Source: Polytrichum commune
Lineage: Eukaryota > Streptophyta > Polytrichopsida > Polytrichales > Polytrichaceae
Length of the DNA: 64,000 nucleotides
Assembly (NCBI GenBank): GCA_950295325.1
Contig: OX485809.1
Coordinates: forward strand, 744,001 to 808,000
Reading direction: 5' to 3'
Part shown: positions 22,636 to 33,816 of the stretch, in pieces
How positions within the stretch are numbered: position 1 is the first letter of the stretch
How the letters are laid out: each line of letters opens with the position of its first letter
Position numbers and translations under genes: made by a program
The notes under the pieces: generated by a model
Database searches by the model: none
What the model saw: only the letters and a program-made list of their open reading frames with translations
Told to the model about the DNA's origin: nothing

Positions 22636-23007
22636 TAACCACCGGTTCTCCCCGACCATTGCAACACTCTACCGGGTAGTAGTAGTTTGGATGCATGAAG
22701 ATATAAATGGCACAAACCGCCATAAGCAAAGGGACCTTTTCGGCATCCTATGTTGCATTATCACAAGCCCATTGTATATGATTATGAAATGGTCATTGTA
22801 TTCAATAAGAGTACGGGAGTAGTGCGCATCCCTATGCACTAAGTTATATGTGAGACCAAGGATATGTGTTGCAAGTCAACACATCCACCATCGGTCATCA
22901 CGTGACCCCCTTTCATACACAATCATTTTGGGCTCCTTGAGGAGGGACTTGGAAGTCGGGCCTTGGCTTCGTGGAGCAAGCAAGGTTCGTGGGTAGCCCG
23001 CAAAGTA

Positions 23008-23357
23008 CACTAACTAGCCCTATTAGTGTGGGTGGTGGAAAATTAGTGTGGGTCACACTAATTTTGCAGTTGATGTGAAATTGACGCGGGCCCCAGACCC
23101 TGGGTCTCTCCTAAGTCTTCTTCGTGAAGGCTTATGGGCAACAGACTAAATTATAATTATAAGATACAAGTAGCACAAAATAATATAATAGTCATGTTAG
23201 TTTTCTAGACAAACAATTGATGTTGCCCATGCTAATTTTTTACCATAAATTTGACATAGGTTGAGAAATTAATGTGGCCCACTTTAATCCTTCATTATGA
23301 GAATTAGCGTGGGCTCTAGGAAATTATTCCAGCCCACAATATTTGGACTATTTAGTA
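23008..23357. mobile_element. TA-flanked MITE, CACTAAATAGTC family, copy 2
   Basis: 350 bp, ends cactaactagccctattagt and atatttggactatttagta, flanked by TA at 23006-23007 and 23358-23359. It carries the internal 'gggccccagaccctgggtc' block of the family. Non-coding. Confidence 0.7.
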
Positions 23358-23649
23358 TAACTAGTGAATTCTTCTTAGGCTTTTTGTCTCTTAAATGCTT
23401 TAAAATTTTGTATGGAGGAATATTCGACCATACATTCCGTCATTTGGTGGATGGGATCGCTGGAATCTTCCCAATTTCGGAAAGGGGTCACTCTCTTTTA
23501 GATGAAAAGACCAAAATTGGGATGAACAAATACTTTTCATTTAATTAGCATCCTTCATCCATTCTTGTGGATATAAATATCTACTTATCTCTTGAACAGA
23601 TTGCATAAATGCGCTCCTTATTAAAAATGAAAAATGAAAAATAACATTA

Positions 23650-23940
23650 ATGGTAGTAAGGTGAATGGATCTTCAATGTTAATTGTTTCTTACTAGGCCA
23701 CTTCTCCTAGAACTTGAAGGTTGCAATTAGTACAAGATGCTTAGCAAATCCAAATTGTGGTTGTATATGCATTCCTCATAAAAATTGGAGCTCCCCCCCC
23801 CCTTTTCCCCTTTTCAATCATGTTGACTATTGAGCTTAGAATCGTTAACATATTTTGAGCATATAGTCCATTCTTGAAAGCACACCTAATCACATACCAC
23901 TCAAATATAGGTGTTTGATAAAGACAAGTAATTGAATTAG
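23650..23940 (-). mobile_element. Fragment of CTAAGGTAGG-family element
   Basis: Contains 'ccacttctcctagaa', 'ttgactattgagcttagaat' and 'ccactcaaatataggtgt' in the order of the inverted 36491-36873 copy. A 10-C run lies at 23793-23802. The ends are degraded. Confidence 0.45.
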
Positions 23941-23949
23941 GCATAATAA

Positions 23950-24085
23950 CACACCTAACAGGGAGGTACCCAAACCAAACATAGTGGTAGGCAATTCGAT
24001 TCCTGACCGTGAAATCGTCTCTCTACTTGAAGGAAAACTAGCCAGGTGGTCAAGTGACTTTTGTGTTAAAAAAAGAAGAATAAGA
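23950..24085 (+). mobile_element. SINE-like retroposon, copy 1
   Basis: Contains the core 'ggcaattcgattcctgaccg', then 'gaaatcgtctctctacttga', 'aactagccaggtggtcaag' and a purine/A-rich tail (ttaaaaaaagaagaataag). The 'ttcgattcc' motif resembles a Pol III B box. Four copies with the same core and A-rich or neutral 3' ends occur in the window. Non-coding. Confidence 0.55.
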
Positions 24086-24460
24086 GAAAAGGTCTTAATA
24101 TCAACCAATAAGTTACCATCATCCATTTAAATATATAAATATAAATATAAATATAATTATGCTTAATTTTTTAGCACTTGGATCATCCTCACATTAGACA
24201 TATGAGCTCTATACTAACCAAAGGGTTTTGCATTCAAACACAACCGTGCCCCCCACGAATGACTTGCAAAACCCTTAATTGGCTCCTTTCCTATAACTTG
24301 GAGTCTACGATTCCCAAAATTGGAGTTAAGATTGTAATTTTGCACTACAGTAGCCTAAATTGCAAAGTCAATCATTTCGAAAGAGTTAAAAACAACTAGG
24401 TTCACCTTTTGCATGTGAGACCCTCTTTAAACTTTCCTTGCATAATAGAGATTTCCTTGT

Positions 24461-24876
24461 ACTACATTGTTTATGGTATAATCTAGTTCTTATTTGTGAA
24501 GGTTCTAAACTAACCATCTAGAGGCCTAGAATTGTCAACTTGACACTATTTGTCAATACATGTAAGTTTATAAAGGGAATGAAGTTTCATGGTAAGATGC
24601 TTAGCATAGCATATTGGAGTATGTGACATGTTAAATATAATATTAAGCATATTAATGCCACGTGTCATGTCTTTACATGTATGGTCAATTTGTTGACCAT
24701 TGTGTAACCTAAGCATTAGCCTCATAATCAGTAAGCACACTAATGCTAAATGTTATGTGGTTACACTAATGATTAAGTTGTTGGTCAATAATGTAATCTA
24801 CATATAGGTCTCATAATAGGGTGACACTAAATAAACATATGTTATAGTACACAAATATAGACCATAAACAATGTAA
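24461..24876. mobile_element. TIR element, CTACACCATTTATGG family, copy 2
   Basis: Ends actacattgtttatggtata and tagaccataaacaatgtaat form the inverted termini. Internal 'gtgaaggttctaaactaacc' and 'tgttatgtggttacactaat' match 9632-10167. Non-coding. Confidence 0.55.
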
Positions 24877-25087
24877 TCTCAAAAACATAATTAGAGGGGG
24901 GATTTTATAACTACTATAGGGTGGGAACATAAATAGAAATTAATAGATATACTTGCCTATAGCAACTAGAGAAAAAACACAAAAAACTACAAATGGTGCT
25001 GAAAAATGACAAAACAAATCTAATCAATTCCTTCGATCGACATGTTTTTGCATGTGATTCTTTAACATGAAAGGGATGACCCACCTA

Positions 25088-25245
25088 AATATCATAACAT
25101 TATTAAGTATTATGTGTTTGTTCATGTGGGCCTTGAGAATATAACCATATAATGCCCCAACCTATTGCAAATTCATACTTAATCTAAGTCTCCTTGCACT
25201 AGGTTGGGGCAGCTCAATGTTATATTATAAGCATAGCACATTGCT
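25088..25245. repeat. Diverged foldback element, ATAACATTATT family
   Basis: 'ataacattattaagtattat' and 'gagaatataaccat' on the left, and 'ggttggggcagctcaatgtt', 'attataagcatagcacattg' on the right, resemble the arms at 19588-19752. Pairing is partial, for example ccccaacct with aggttgggg. Confidence 0.45.
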
Positions 25246-27485
25246 TCATATGGGTATGATAGAAGCCCGAGGATCTTGCATTCAACAACAAACCCATCTT
25301 CACAAACAACTGCAAATTGGGTGCAAACCATGTAATTGGCTCCCTAGGAATAATTTTGGAGTCTATAATTATGAGTATGGAGTTACGATTCATCCCTACT
25401 CTGGAATATCATGAAATCCAAACAATAAAAATATAACACATATATTAAGTAAAATTGGACTAAGTCCAAGTCCATGACTATAACATATTGGTTTCTATCA
25501 TGGGATCCTACGATAGGGTTGTAAAGTAAGATTCTCTAATAGAATATGTAGAGGTGATCACGATAATATTATAGTAGTTATTTTGATTGTGATTTCACTA
25601 TTGAACATTTAAATATAGACATCAAACAAATTTCATCATATTTTTATAGCACTACATACAAGTAATCACTAAGGATTCACACAACTCCCATAAAATCTAG
25701 GTATATCATAAGTGTATTGACCTACTGTAGCTCTCTAGCAGCTTGGGCACCTTCTACCTAATAATTAGTTAAAGTGTGAGAGTAAGTTAGGCAACCCATA
25801 AAATAATATTCTAAAATTGGGCGGATTCAAAAAGTAATTTAAAACAAGTTAGACATTCATCCAAGTCATTTCTATAATTCATGTATGGTTTTCCTAATTT
25901 CATCTATGGTGGCTATGATTGACCTAAACACTTCCCTTAACCAACATTCCTTACCCTAAAGTTTGTCTTTTACTTGTATGTCAGGGTTTTGTTGGCCACA
26001 TGTGTTACTTTAATTCGATGCTACTTTGTTGGATTCCAGTGATTGTCACTTGCATTGTTATGATTTTAGGCACTCTTCGAATGTTGTTTCTTTTTTTTGG
26101 GCACTTAATGTCCCAAAAATTTAGGCATCTTTAAAATTACTTATTTTCTGCCCAAGCTGCTAGAGAGCTATAGTATCCGCCCATAGAATCAAAGCAACCA
26201 AAAGTCAAGATTGAAAGTATTTCTATATTTACTTAAAGATGACATGTGTAAGCTAGGGTCATCTTTTGCATGTGAGACCTTCACCACAAATAACGTTGGG
26301 CGAGACCACATAAGTCCCCGCCTTACCGTACATTGAAGACTCTTAGCTAATAATATGTGGGCCTTGTTCTATTTGGAGCCATTAGCATGGAAATTCTTAT
26401 AGAAATTTGTAAATTTATGATTATGGACATTGAGAGCAAAGGAAAAAAACAACGAGGGATATGGAAGTTAGGTATAAGACTAGGAGAATAAGGAACCCCA
26501 AAAAGCAATCATTTTATGTGGAACTGGATTATAACCGAATAAGAAACTATGGTCGTGCTAATGACTCAAGTTTTCAATAATAAGTAACCATGTTCACCAT
26601 GTTCAATTCATATATGCTAGTGGACCCGACACCCAACATGCTAAGGTATGTGTGCATAGGCAGTCATTGTTCTTAATAGGACACCTACACATGAGTGGTA
26701 TGTGGCAAGGACTTTATAGTTACGAATGGACACAAATTGACACGTGTTACGATGACACAATTTTTAGCACCGATTTAGTTTTCTCTAATTGCCACCTAGT
26801 GATTGCAAGGCAATCACATGGGTCGATGATGAACAATGTGAGTAGCATGGAATTGGATGTTTAGTGTAACATTTGGCCTTGAAATACTTCATTTTTGTCA
26901 TAATATGGATCCCTTGTTTATTCCCCCCCCCCCTTTTGCTCAATCTTTTTGACATGGAAGGCGTGCACAACCAATGAATTGGATTTTGAGAAAGGAGGGG
27001 GGGGGGGGGGGGACCTGACACCAAACATGGTAATGTGAGGTTGCAATGAACCACCCTAATTTGGCACTATGGAAATGTTCTTGGTGGAACTCCCATGATG
27101 GGTTATCTGAGCGTATCTACCATGTGGCTGGGGAATACTTCACTTTTGTCATGACGTGGATCTCTTGTGTATTTGTTGTGTTTGCTAATTCCCATAGTTT
27201 GGTATGCGAGACGTACTGCTATAGTGGTGATGAATCAAGTTTTGATAGGATGACCAAACACCCAACATGGTAATGTGAGTTTGTTGTGAACTGTCTTAAT
27301 TCACCACTAAACTGAACATACAATTTATCTAGTGTGGCATTAGAATTAATGTGCCACATAACTACTCAAACTCTTTAAAGTTTATGTGTCGTCTTGTTAC
27401 AAATTCTTAGACACTCCTGTCAAAGCATCAACTAGAGTTTATGAAATGATAGTATTGACCCACATAAATCTATGTTCATAATGAA
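25246..27485. other. Intergenic repeats, no gene recognised
   Basis: AT-rich with no exon-like frame. Blocks between about 26860 and 27290 ('aatacttca.ttttgtcat', 'ccaacatggtaatgtgag') occur twice, suggesting a local duplication. A start of a CTAAGGTAGG-type element lies near 26642. Confidence 0.4.
26923..27012. repeat. C-run and G-run forming an imperfect inverted repeat
   Basis: Eleven C at 26923-26933 and sixteen G at 26997-27012, with flanking 'cttttgctcaatctt' and 'gattttgagaaagg' also complementary. The stretch could form a hairpin, and the G-run could form a quadruplex. Run lengths may be affected by sequencing error. Confidence 0.6.
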
Positions 27486-27489
27486 TCAT

Positions 27490-27630
27490 GTGGTTGGCAC
27501 GTGACAATAAACATCTAACGGAGTGGTTGGCGGTTCGACTCTTGGCCATGAAATCGACTCTCTACTTGATGAAAAAGTAGCCAGGTGGTCAAGCGCCTCA
27601 TGTGTTCCAAAAAAAAAGAAAAAGAAAAAG
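27490..27630 (+). mobile_element. SINE-like retroposon, copy 2
   Basis: The core 'gagtggttggcggttcgact' has a B-box-like GGTTCGACTCT at 27532-27542, then 'gactctctacttgatg' and 'gtagccaggtggtcaagc'. A clear A-rich tail (aaaaaaaaagaaaaagaaaa) ends the copy, as expected for a retroposed Pol III transcript. Confidence 0.6.
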
Positions 27631-28361
27631 ACAATAAACATCAATGAGAAAAGGTGTCACTAGAATATCTGTGTGGCTTGAAAAATTTAACCTAATGTCC
27701 ATTGTCGAGGCCGAGAGGAAATCATCACATATAAGTGTAAGTTAGGTACTTCTCATTCCTTCAACTTAAAACAATGTGCAATATGAAGGTTAAATATTTT
27801 CAGTTGAACTAACATTGTAGTCATACATTCTAAACTTAGTAATACGAGTGGAAATTGAATAGAAAGTATTGTGGCCAACTATATTTAATGTGTGGGTTGA
27901 AAATTAAGGTGGTTAAAGAACTAAAACTATATTTACATACAATATACTAATATTATTAGTATACCAATGATAATGTCATTTTGCACTGAAGGTAATTCAT
28001 GTTCATGCAAAACACATCGATTCCGTGTTCCTCGTTTTGAACATGTAGTACTATAGGCTAAAAAATGACGTGGGTCAAGAAAAGTTATAGATCAAAATTA
28101 TTATAGTGAGGCAAACTTATTGTGGGCCACAATAATAGGTCCTAAAAGTGTGGCTTCATTGACCTTGGATTACTGTAGTCAAAGTCATTCGAGACAAATC
28201 AACCACAAACATATAGGAGGTCAAGTTTCTATGTTGGATGGAAGAGAAATACGTTCGTATGCAACAATCCCCTCTCAATAGGCAAATTGTAGGTCAATGT
28301 TGAATAATGCAATTGTATTTATAATGTACATTGATATGTGCAATTAGATTGCACTTTTATT
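27631..28361. other. Intergenic, no gene recognised
   Basis: AT-rich. 'attgtggccaactatattt...gtgtgggttg' near 27870 and 'gtgggccacaataataggtc' near 28120 may be decayed ends of the CACTAAATAGTC MITE family. No coding signal. Confidence 0.35.
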
Positions 28362-28720
28362 TAATCAACACTCCACACTACTTTAAATACCTACTATTTT
28401 ATGAACAAAACGCATGATTTATTTATTTACCGTGATTGCTATATGGATGAATCAACAAAGTTATAAGTTTTTGTATATGATTTTGACCCAAGATAATTCG
28501 CATGTGTAAAGAGGTCACCTATTCGCAAAGGCAACCTACTTTATCAACTTCACACACTACTTTGAATATTTATTATTGCATCAACAAAATACCATAAACA
28601 TTTATTGTTGTGGTTGTTATACAAATGAATGAACAAAACTACAAGTTTTTATCAATTGAGTTAGACCCGAGGTAATTTGCATGGCTAAGGAGGCGAGGCA
28701 ACCTATTTGCAAAAAGCAAC
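28362..28720. repeat. Two-unit tandem duplication (~178 bp units)
   Basis: The units 28362-28537 and 28538-28720 share 'atcaac.tc.acactacttt', 'tgaacaaaac/tcaacaaaat', 'gaatgaacaaaactacaag' and 'gacccgaggtaattgcatg'-type blocks in order. Many substitutions show it is old. Non-coding. Confidence 0.55.
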
Positions 28721-28747
28721 ATAATTGCACATGCCAATGTAGATTTA

Positions 28748-29095
28748 AGGTAGATGTACCTTATATGGTTAATTAATGGGACACCTCTATATGAGTGATA
28801 CATGGTTTGGTGCATCTCCAAGAACAAATCCCCCCAAAAAACATGTATGTAGAAGAGATCGAAGTGCATGCTGATACATGGTCATTGTTCTAGGTTCAAC
28901 AATCACCATCATTGAGGAGGACCAATGCGACCATTTAATGAGCACAAGAACCTTCACTTTGATATTGAACAAGATATTCATATAATCTTTGAAAATCATG
29001 AGGAAAGTGACAATGGCCTCGATTTGGATTTGCTAACCATCTCGTACTAATTGTGTGTCTTATATCCTAGGAGAAGTGGGCTACACCGATTACTC
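28748..29095. mobile_element. CTAAGGTAGG-family element, partial copy
   Basis: Left end 'ttaaggtagatgtacctt', then 'ggacacctctatatgagtg', 'caccatcattgaggagg' and 'ctaggagaagtgggctac' match 16428-16815 in order. The right terminus is missing or displaced; a stray end lies at about 29736-29765. Confidence 0.5.
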
Positions 29096-29859
29096 CAATT
29101 GATGCATGTTATTATTTGGAGTTACGTAGTGCAATAACGACGTGTTACTCAAAATTACTTACAAGAAAACGGTAGAATTGTGAGGTTCTGTCCTTTACTA
29201 TGAAAGACTACAACTATATATAGTTGTCCACTTTGCTCATGTTGGTCCATGGCTATTTACTATACCTATAACCAAACATTTATTGGATTTTGTGCACCTT
29301 CTTCTCAAATGCGGGTGAAGGACTGAAGCTATTCATTTATCACCCAAAAAATTAAAAATAAATAATTAGCAACTGCCAAAACAACCATAGTTAACTAGAT
29401 CTTTTTCAATACATTTTAGGGAGTAACTATATATATGTATAACACAATATATTTATCATCCACATTAAATAAAATGGACCAAAAATAGCAAGAACAAGTA
29501 ACATCCAAGTGTGAACGCAAAGTGGTTAGGAAATGTGCTCTTGAAATAGAGAAGTCGATGCATAGTCTCTATCTTACAGACAGAGCCAACAAAAGTTGAA
29601 TAGGTTGTTCAGAAATTATAGAACATAAATGTCTTTGCTTGGTAAAGTGTTACATCCCCATTGAATAGTGATAGCATTGCGTAACACCGAATAGGAACAC
29701 ATACATTAATTGGGATAATTAGTGTGGTTGCAAAAAGTAACCATTTAAGACCCCATCCACCTTAAGGAAATTTTCTTGGCCGCACTCTCATTGCAAGGTT
29801 AACTTAGCGTGGCTACCACGATGGCAAAGGCGAGGTAAGTGTGAGGTTTGGGAGAGGGG
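29096..29859. other. Intergenic upstream of the AIG1 gene, no gene recognised
   Basis: AT-rich with no recognisable frame. The fragment 'gtaaccatttaagacccc' with 'ccacctta' at 29736-29765 is an isolated terminus of the CTAAGGTAGG family. Confidence 0.35.
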
Positions 29860-30758
29860 GGGAGGAGGGCCCCACATAACTACACATAACGACAAAAGTG
29901 GGCCCACGTCCTACGCCGCGACGGGCGGTCATCGTTGCCACCGACTCTCCTCGCTTTCGCCCTTCCAATCGCCCCCCTAATTTGGCCCCTCCGAGCCACA
30001 AACCACGCGAATCCTTCGCAATTACACTACCCGCAATCACCGTCGCCGCATTCCATCGCGACTCGGGTCTCGCACGAACTGGAATTTGCCGATTCCGTGG
30101 AGAAACAAAGGTGCAATTCCCTTTGGGGGAGACCATTTTCGCCAGGCCGCAACCGCAACCGTTTGTTAATTTGTTGCTCCTCCTCGCCGCGCACTCCCGA
30201 AATTGGTGCTCGGAATCTTGATTATCTACACGGGTGGGTTTTTTTTTTGTTTTGTTTTGTTTGGTTTTTGTCCCTTTTCCTGGTCAATTGCATGTTTGGT
30301 TTCGGTTTTTGTGCGGTTTTGGGTGAAATTCTGGGGTTGTGTGTTGTTGAGTTTCTTTGAAGCGGTGAGAGGTTGTGGGGGTTTGATGACTCTTGCGGTG
30401 GGAGGAGTCATCGAGTTTCTTGTAATTCACATGTGGTGATTAAATTCGGACCAAGGTGTGTGGGATCAAGCTGCAAATTTTCGTGGTGGATTTTGTTTGT
30501 TGCGGTGGTTGGAATTTGTGAAGGCGGACTCACTCACTCGGGGGTTTGAATGATTTCTGAGTTACGTGACGTTGCGGTCCTTGGAATTCTTGCAGGATCG
30601 GGTCTGGATGGAGACGACGACGATGGAATAAGCGAAGAAGAAGAGTAAATTCTGGGTTGCTTCCGATTGTATTAGTGCTTCTTTTCAAAGCAAAGAGTGG
30701 TGGGCAGGAGACCGACATCAGAGGAAGAGGAAGAGGAAGAGGAAGGGTTTGCTGAGTC
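29860..30758 (+). promoter_or_regulatory. Promoter and 5' leader of the AIG1 gene, with a likely leader intron
   Basis: Base composition jumps from AT-rich to GC-rich, CpG-containing sequence at about 29860. A plausible leader intron runs from GTGGGT after 30231 (ctacacgg|gtgggt) to 'gaattcttgcag' ending at about 30595. A purine tract (gaggaagaggaagaggaag) precedes the ATG at 30759. The transcription start is not determinable. Confidence 0.5.
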
Positions 30759-33755
30759 ATGGGGGGTTCCGATTTCGGAGACTGGGAGGTGGCGAGGGAT
30801 GGAGATTGGGAGATTCCCACACCGACGACGTTGGTGCTCGTCGGTCGCACGGGTAACGGAAAGAGCGCCACCGGAAACTCGTTGCTGGGCGTTAGAGCGT
30901 TCAAGTCACGGGCCAGCTCGTCCGCCATCACGTCCACGTGCGAGCTTCAATCCACGACCAGGAAGGATGGCCGCTGCCTCCGTGTAATTGACACCCCAGG
31001 TATGTTGTCGAAATTGGCTCCCTTTCTCTCGCTTTGTTGTATTCTTCTTTCTCTTCATGTGTCCAACCTTCTTTACCGTTGCTAGGGTTCCGAGTCTCGT
31101 TGTAGTTCGTGTTGGGTCCTCGTCCTTTTCTTCTTTTCAATTGAGTACGATGTCTGCTGTTATCAGTTGCGAGTTATAGTCGATCGGTTGTGTTCGGTGA
31201 TGTTGCATTCGTTGGCGTTTGCTTTAATTATACCTTTTCTCGTTTTGTAGTCTGGTGTGGCAATACTACCGATCAGACGTATCTTTCTGGGAACCAATAA
31301 ACCCAGAAAACCGGGTTGGTTGCGTGAAATTTACTTATCGCAACCTTCTTCCTCCCAACCTCCTTTACCGTTGCGAGGGTTCCGAGTCTCTCTTTCTCTT
31401 CTTCGAGTCGTTAACATTGTGGGTTTGCTGGTCATGTATCCGAAATCAATGAGTTCGTGGTGGTCCTCTTTTGAATTGAATACGATGTCTGCTGTTATCA
31501 GTTGTGAATTATAGTGGATCGGTTATGTTGGGCGATGTTGCATTCGTAGTCTGGTAATGCAATACCACGGATCAGACTTATCTTTCGGGTAACCAATAAA
31601 CCCAGAAAGACGAGCTTCAATTTACGACGAGGAAAGATGGCCGCTGCCTCCGTGTAACTGACGCCCTGGGTTTTGGCGTAGAAATTGATCCTCTCTCGTT
31701 GTTTTTTTTTTTTTTTTTTTTTTTTTCCCTTCATGTCCTGCTGGTTCTCCCAACCTTCTTCCCAACCTTCTTTACTGATGCCAGGGTTCCGAGTCTCTTT
31801 CTCTTCCTCGAGTCTTTAAGATTGTGGGTTTGCCGGATCGTGTATCCAAAATTAATGAGTTCGTGTGGGGTCCTCTTTTCTAGTGGAATATGATGTCTGC
31901 TGTTAGTCGATTGGATACGTTGGGTGATGTCGCAATTATCCTTTTTTTTTAATAGTTTTGTAGTCTGGTGTGCAATTGATCAGATTTATCTTACTGGGAA
32001 CCATTAAAACCAGCAAGACAAACTTGTTGGTTGCGTGAATTTTAGTGGTGCTAGGGTTCCGAGCCTCTTTCTCTTCCTCAAGTCGTTAACATTGTGGGTT
32101 TGCCGGATCATGTACCCAAAGTCAAAGAGTTTGTGTTTGAATAGGATATCTGCTGTCATCAGTAGTGAATTATAGTTGATCGGTCATGTTGGGTGATGTT
32201 GTGTTTGTTGGCGTTTGCTGCAATTATACCTTTCTTGTTCTGTAATCTGTGTGCAATACCACTGATCAGACTTATATTTCTGGGAACAAATAAACCCAGA
32301 AATACGGTTTGTTTGCATGAATTCTACATGAATTCTAGCAGCGTGTCTGCCTCTATGCAGTTGACACCGTGGGTATGTAGCAAAAATGGCTCCCTTTCTG
32401 CAGCACTTCTGTGCAACTACTGATTAAAATAACCCTAAATGAAAATAATTGCTGCTATTTAGATTTGGCAACTGTAGGTCCAACCTGTTAGGCACAAGCT
32501 TACATGAATTAGCACACGTATGTGTTGCCAGGTCATTTATTCTAAATTAGTTCATGTTGAGTCCTCTTTTTCTTTTTGATTGAAGATGATGTGTTGTTAT
32601 CAGTCATGAATTTACAGTTGATCAGTTATGTTGGGTGATGCTGAATTTGTTCTTTTCTTGTTCTGTAGTTTGGTGCAATTTGCAATCCAACCACTGATCA
32701 GACTTATTGTGTGTGAGAACCAAGAAATCCAGAAAGATGAGTGTGTGGCTTGCATGAATCTTAGCAGCACTTGTGTCCAATTCCTGCTGCAATATAACCC
32801 TAAGTTAAACAAGTGCTGCTGTGTGCCAAATTTTAGATGTAGCAATTGTAAGTCCAACCTGTTAGGCACAAGCTTCTTGTGAATTATGGCATTGTGCGCT
32901 GATCACTACTTCAAGGTGGCAATAGTCATTGTTAACATTGTCCTACATTCCTGGTCGTCTGAAAAATTGATTGCTCTTTGTTTATGGTTTTTAAACCCCA
33001 AGGCCTTAACTTGGATATTATAGGAACTCTAGGTTAGGTAAGCTTCCAAAGTCCGGAATAGTGCTATGATGGGTGACCTTTATAACACTTGATTTTCCAG
33101 TACACCCTACCACTATGGCCCACCTAATGCCCACCTAAATTATAGTGGTGGTATCTGGGTGAATTGGATATTTTCAACCACCAACCATGTGGGAACCTAG
33201 GGGCTCGCCCTTGGGGGAGATAGGTGCAAGGCCAAATTGTCCGCGCTCATTCAAGGTGGTCATCTTTGAAAGGAGGCAGTAGTCTTCAAGGGGCATCTAA
33301 TTCTTGTGGTGCTTATTTGGGAATACATATATAGAGCAACACCAACTTGAAAGATGAAGCAACACCAAAACTCATGCAAGTGGCAATATTGGAGTCATCT
33401 GTTTCGTTGTCTCCCTCTCTCTGGTCTTTGCACTAGAAAGCTGGAATAGTGTTAGAATGGGTGACCTTGCTAACACTTGACTTTCTGGTGAACCCTATCA
33501 CTGGCCTGACCGAATCATAGTGGGAGTAACTGGGTGAACCTCAGATATTTTCAACCAACCATGTGGGAACCGAGGGGCTTCCCCGTGGGGGAGAGAGGTT
33601 ACTTTCTGCGCCCATTCCAGGTGTTTGTCTTTGAAAGGAGGCAGTAGTCTTTGAGGGTCCTCTACTTCTTGTGATACCTGTTTCAGGATTACACATAGGA
33701 GTACACCAACTCGAAGTTGATTAAACACCATAATTCAGGCTGGCGGCAACGTTGG

Positions 33756-33816
<61 letters not shown>

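Larger units (their letters stand above)
21849..22661. mobile_element. hAT-like MITE interrupted by a Harbinger-like MITE
   Basis: The outer ends TAGTGATTGGGGAGA and tctccccgaccattg are flanked by a perfect 8-bp duplication CAACACTC (21841-21848 and 22662-22669). Removing the nested element and one TAA leaves about 231 bp, the size of the intact relative at 41224-41453 (230 bp). An 8-bp TSD with CA-starting TIRs is the mark of the hAT superfamily. Non-coding. Confidence 0.85.

Noticed and set aside
27046-27273. 75-codon open frame with hydrophobic stretch
   Set aside because: It lies in duplicated AT-rich repeat sequence, with no domain and no splice or leader context.
29813-30439. Overlapping open frames of 78-141 codons upstream of the AIG1 start
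   Set aside because: They arise from GC-rich promoter/leader composition on both strands and have no recognisable domain.
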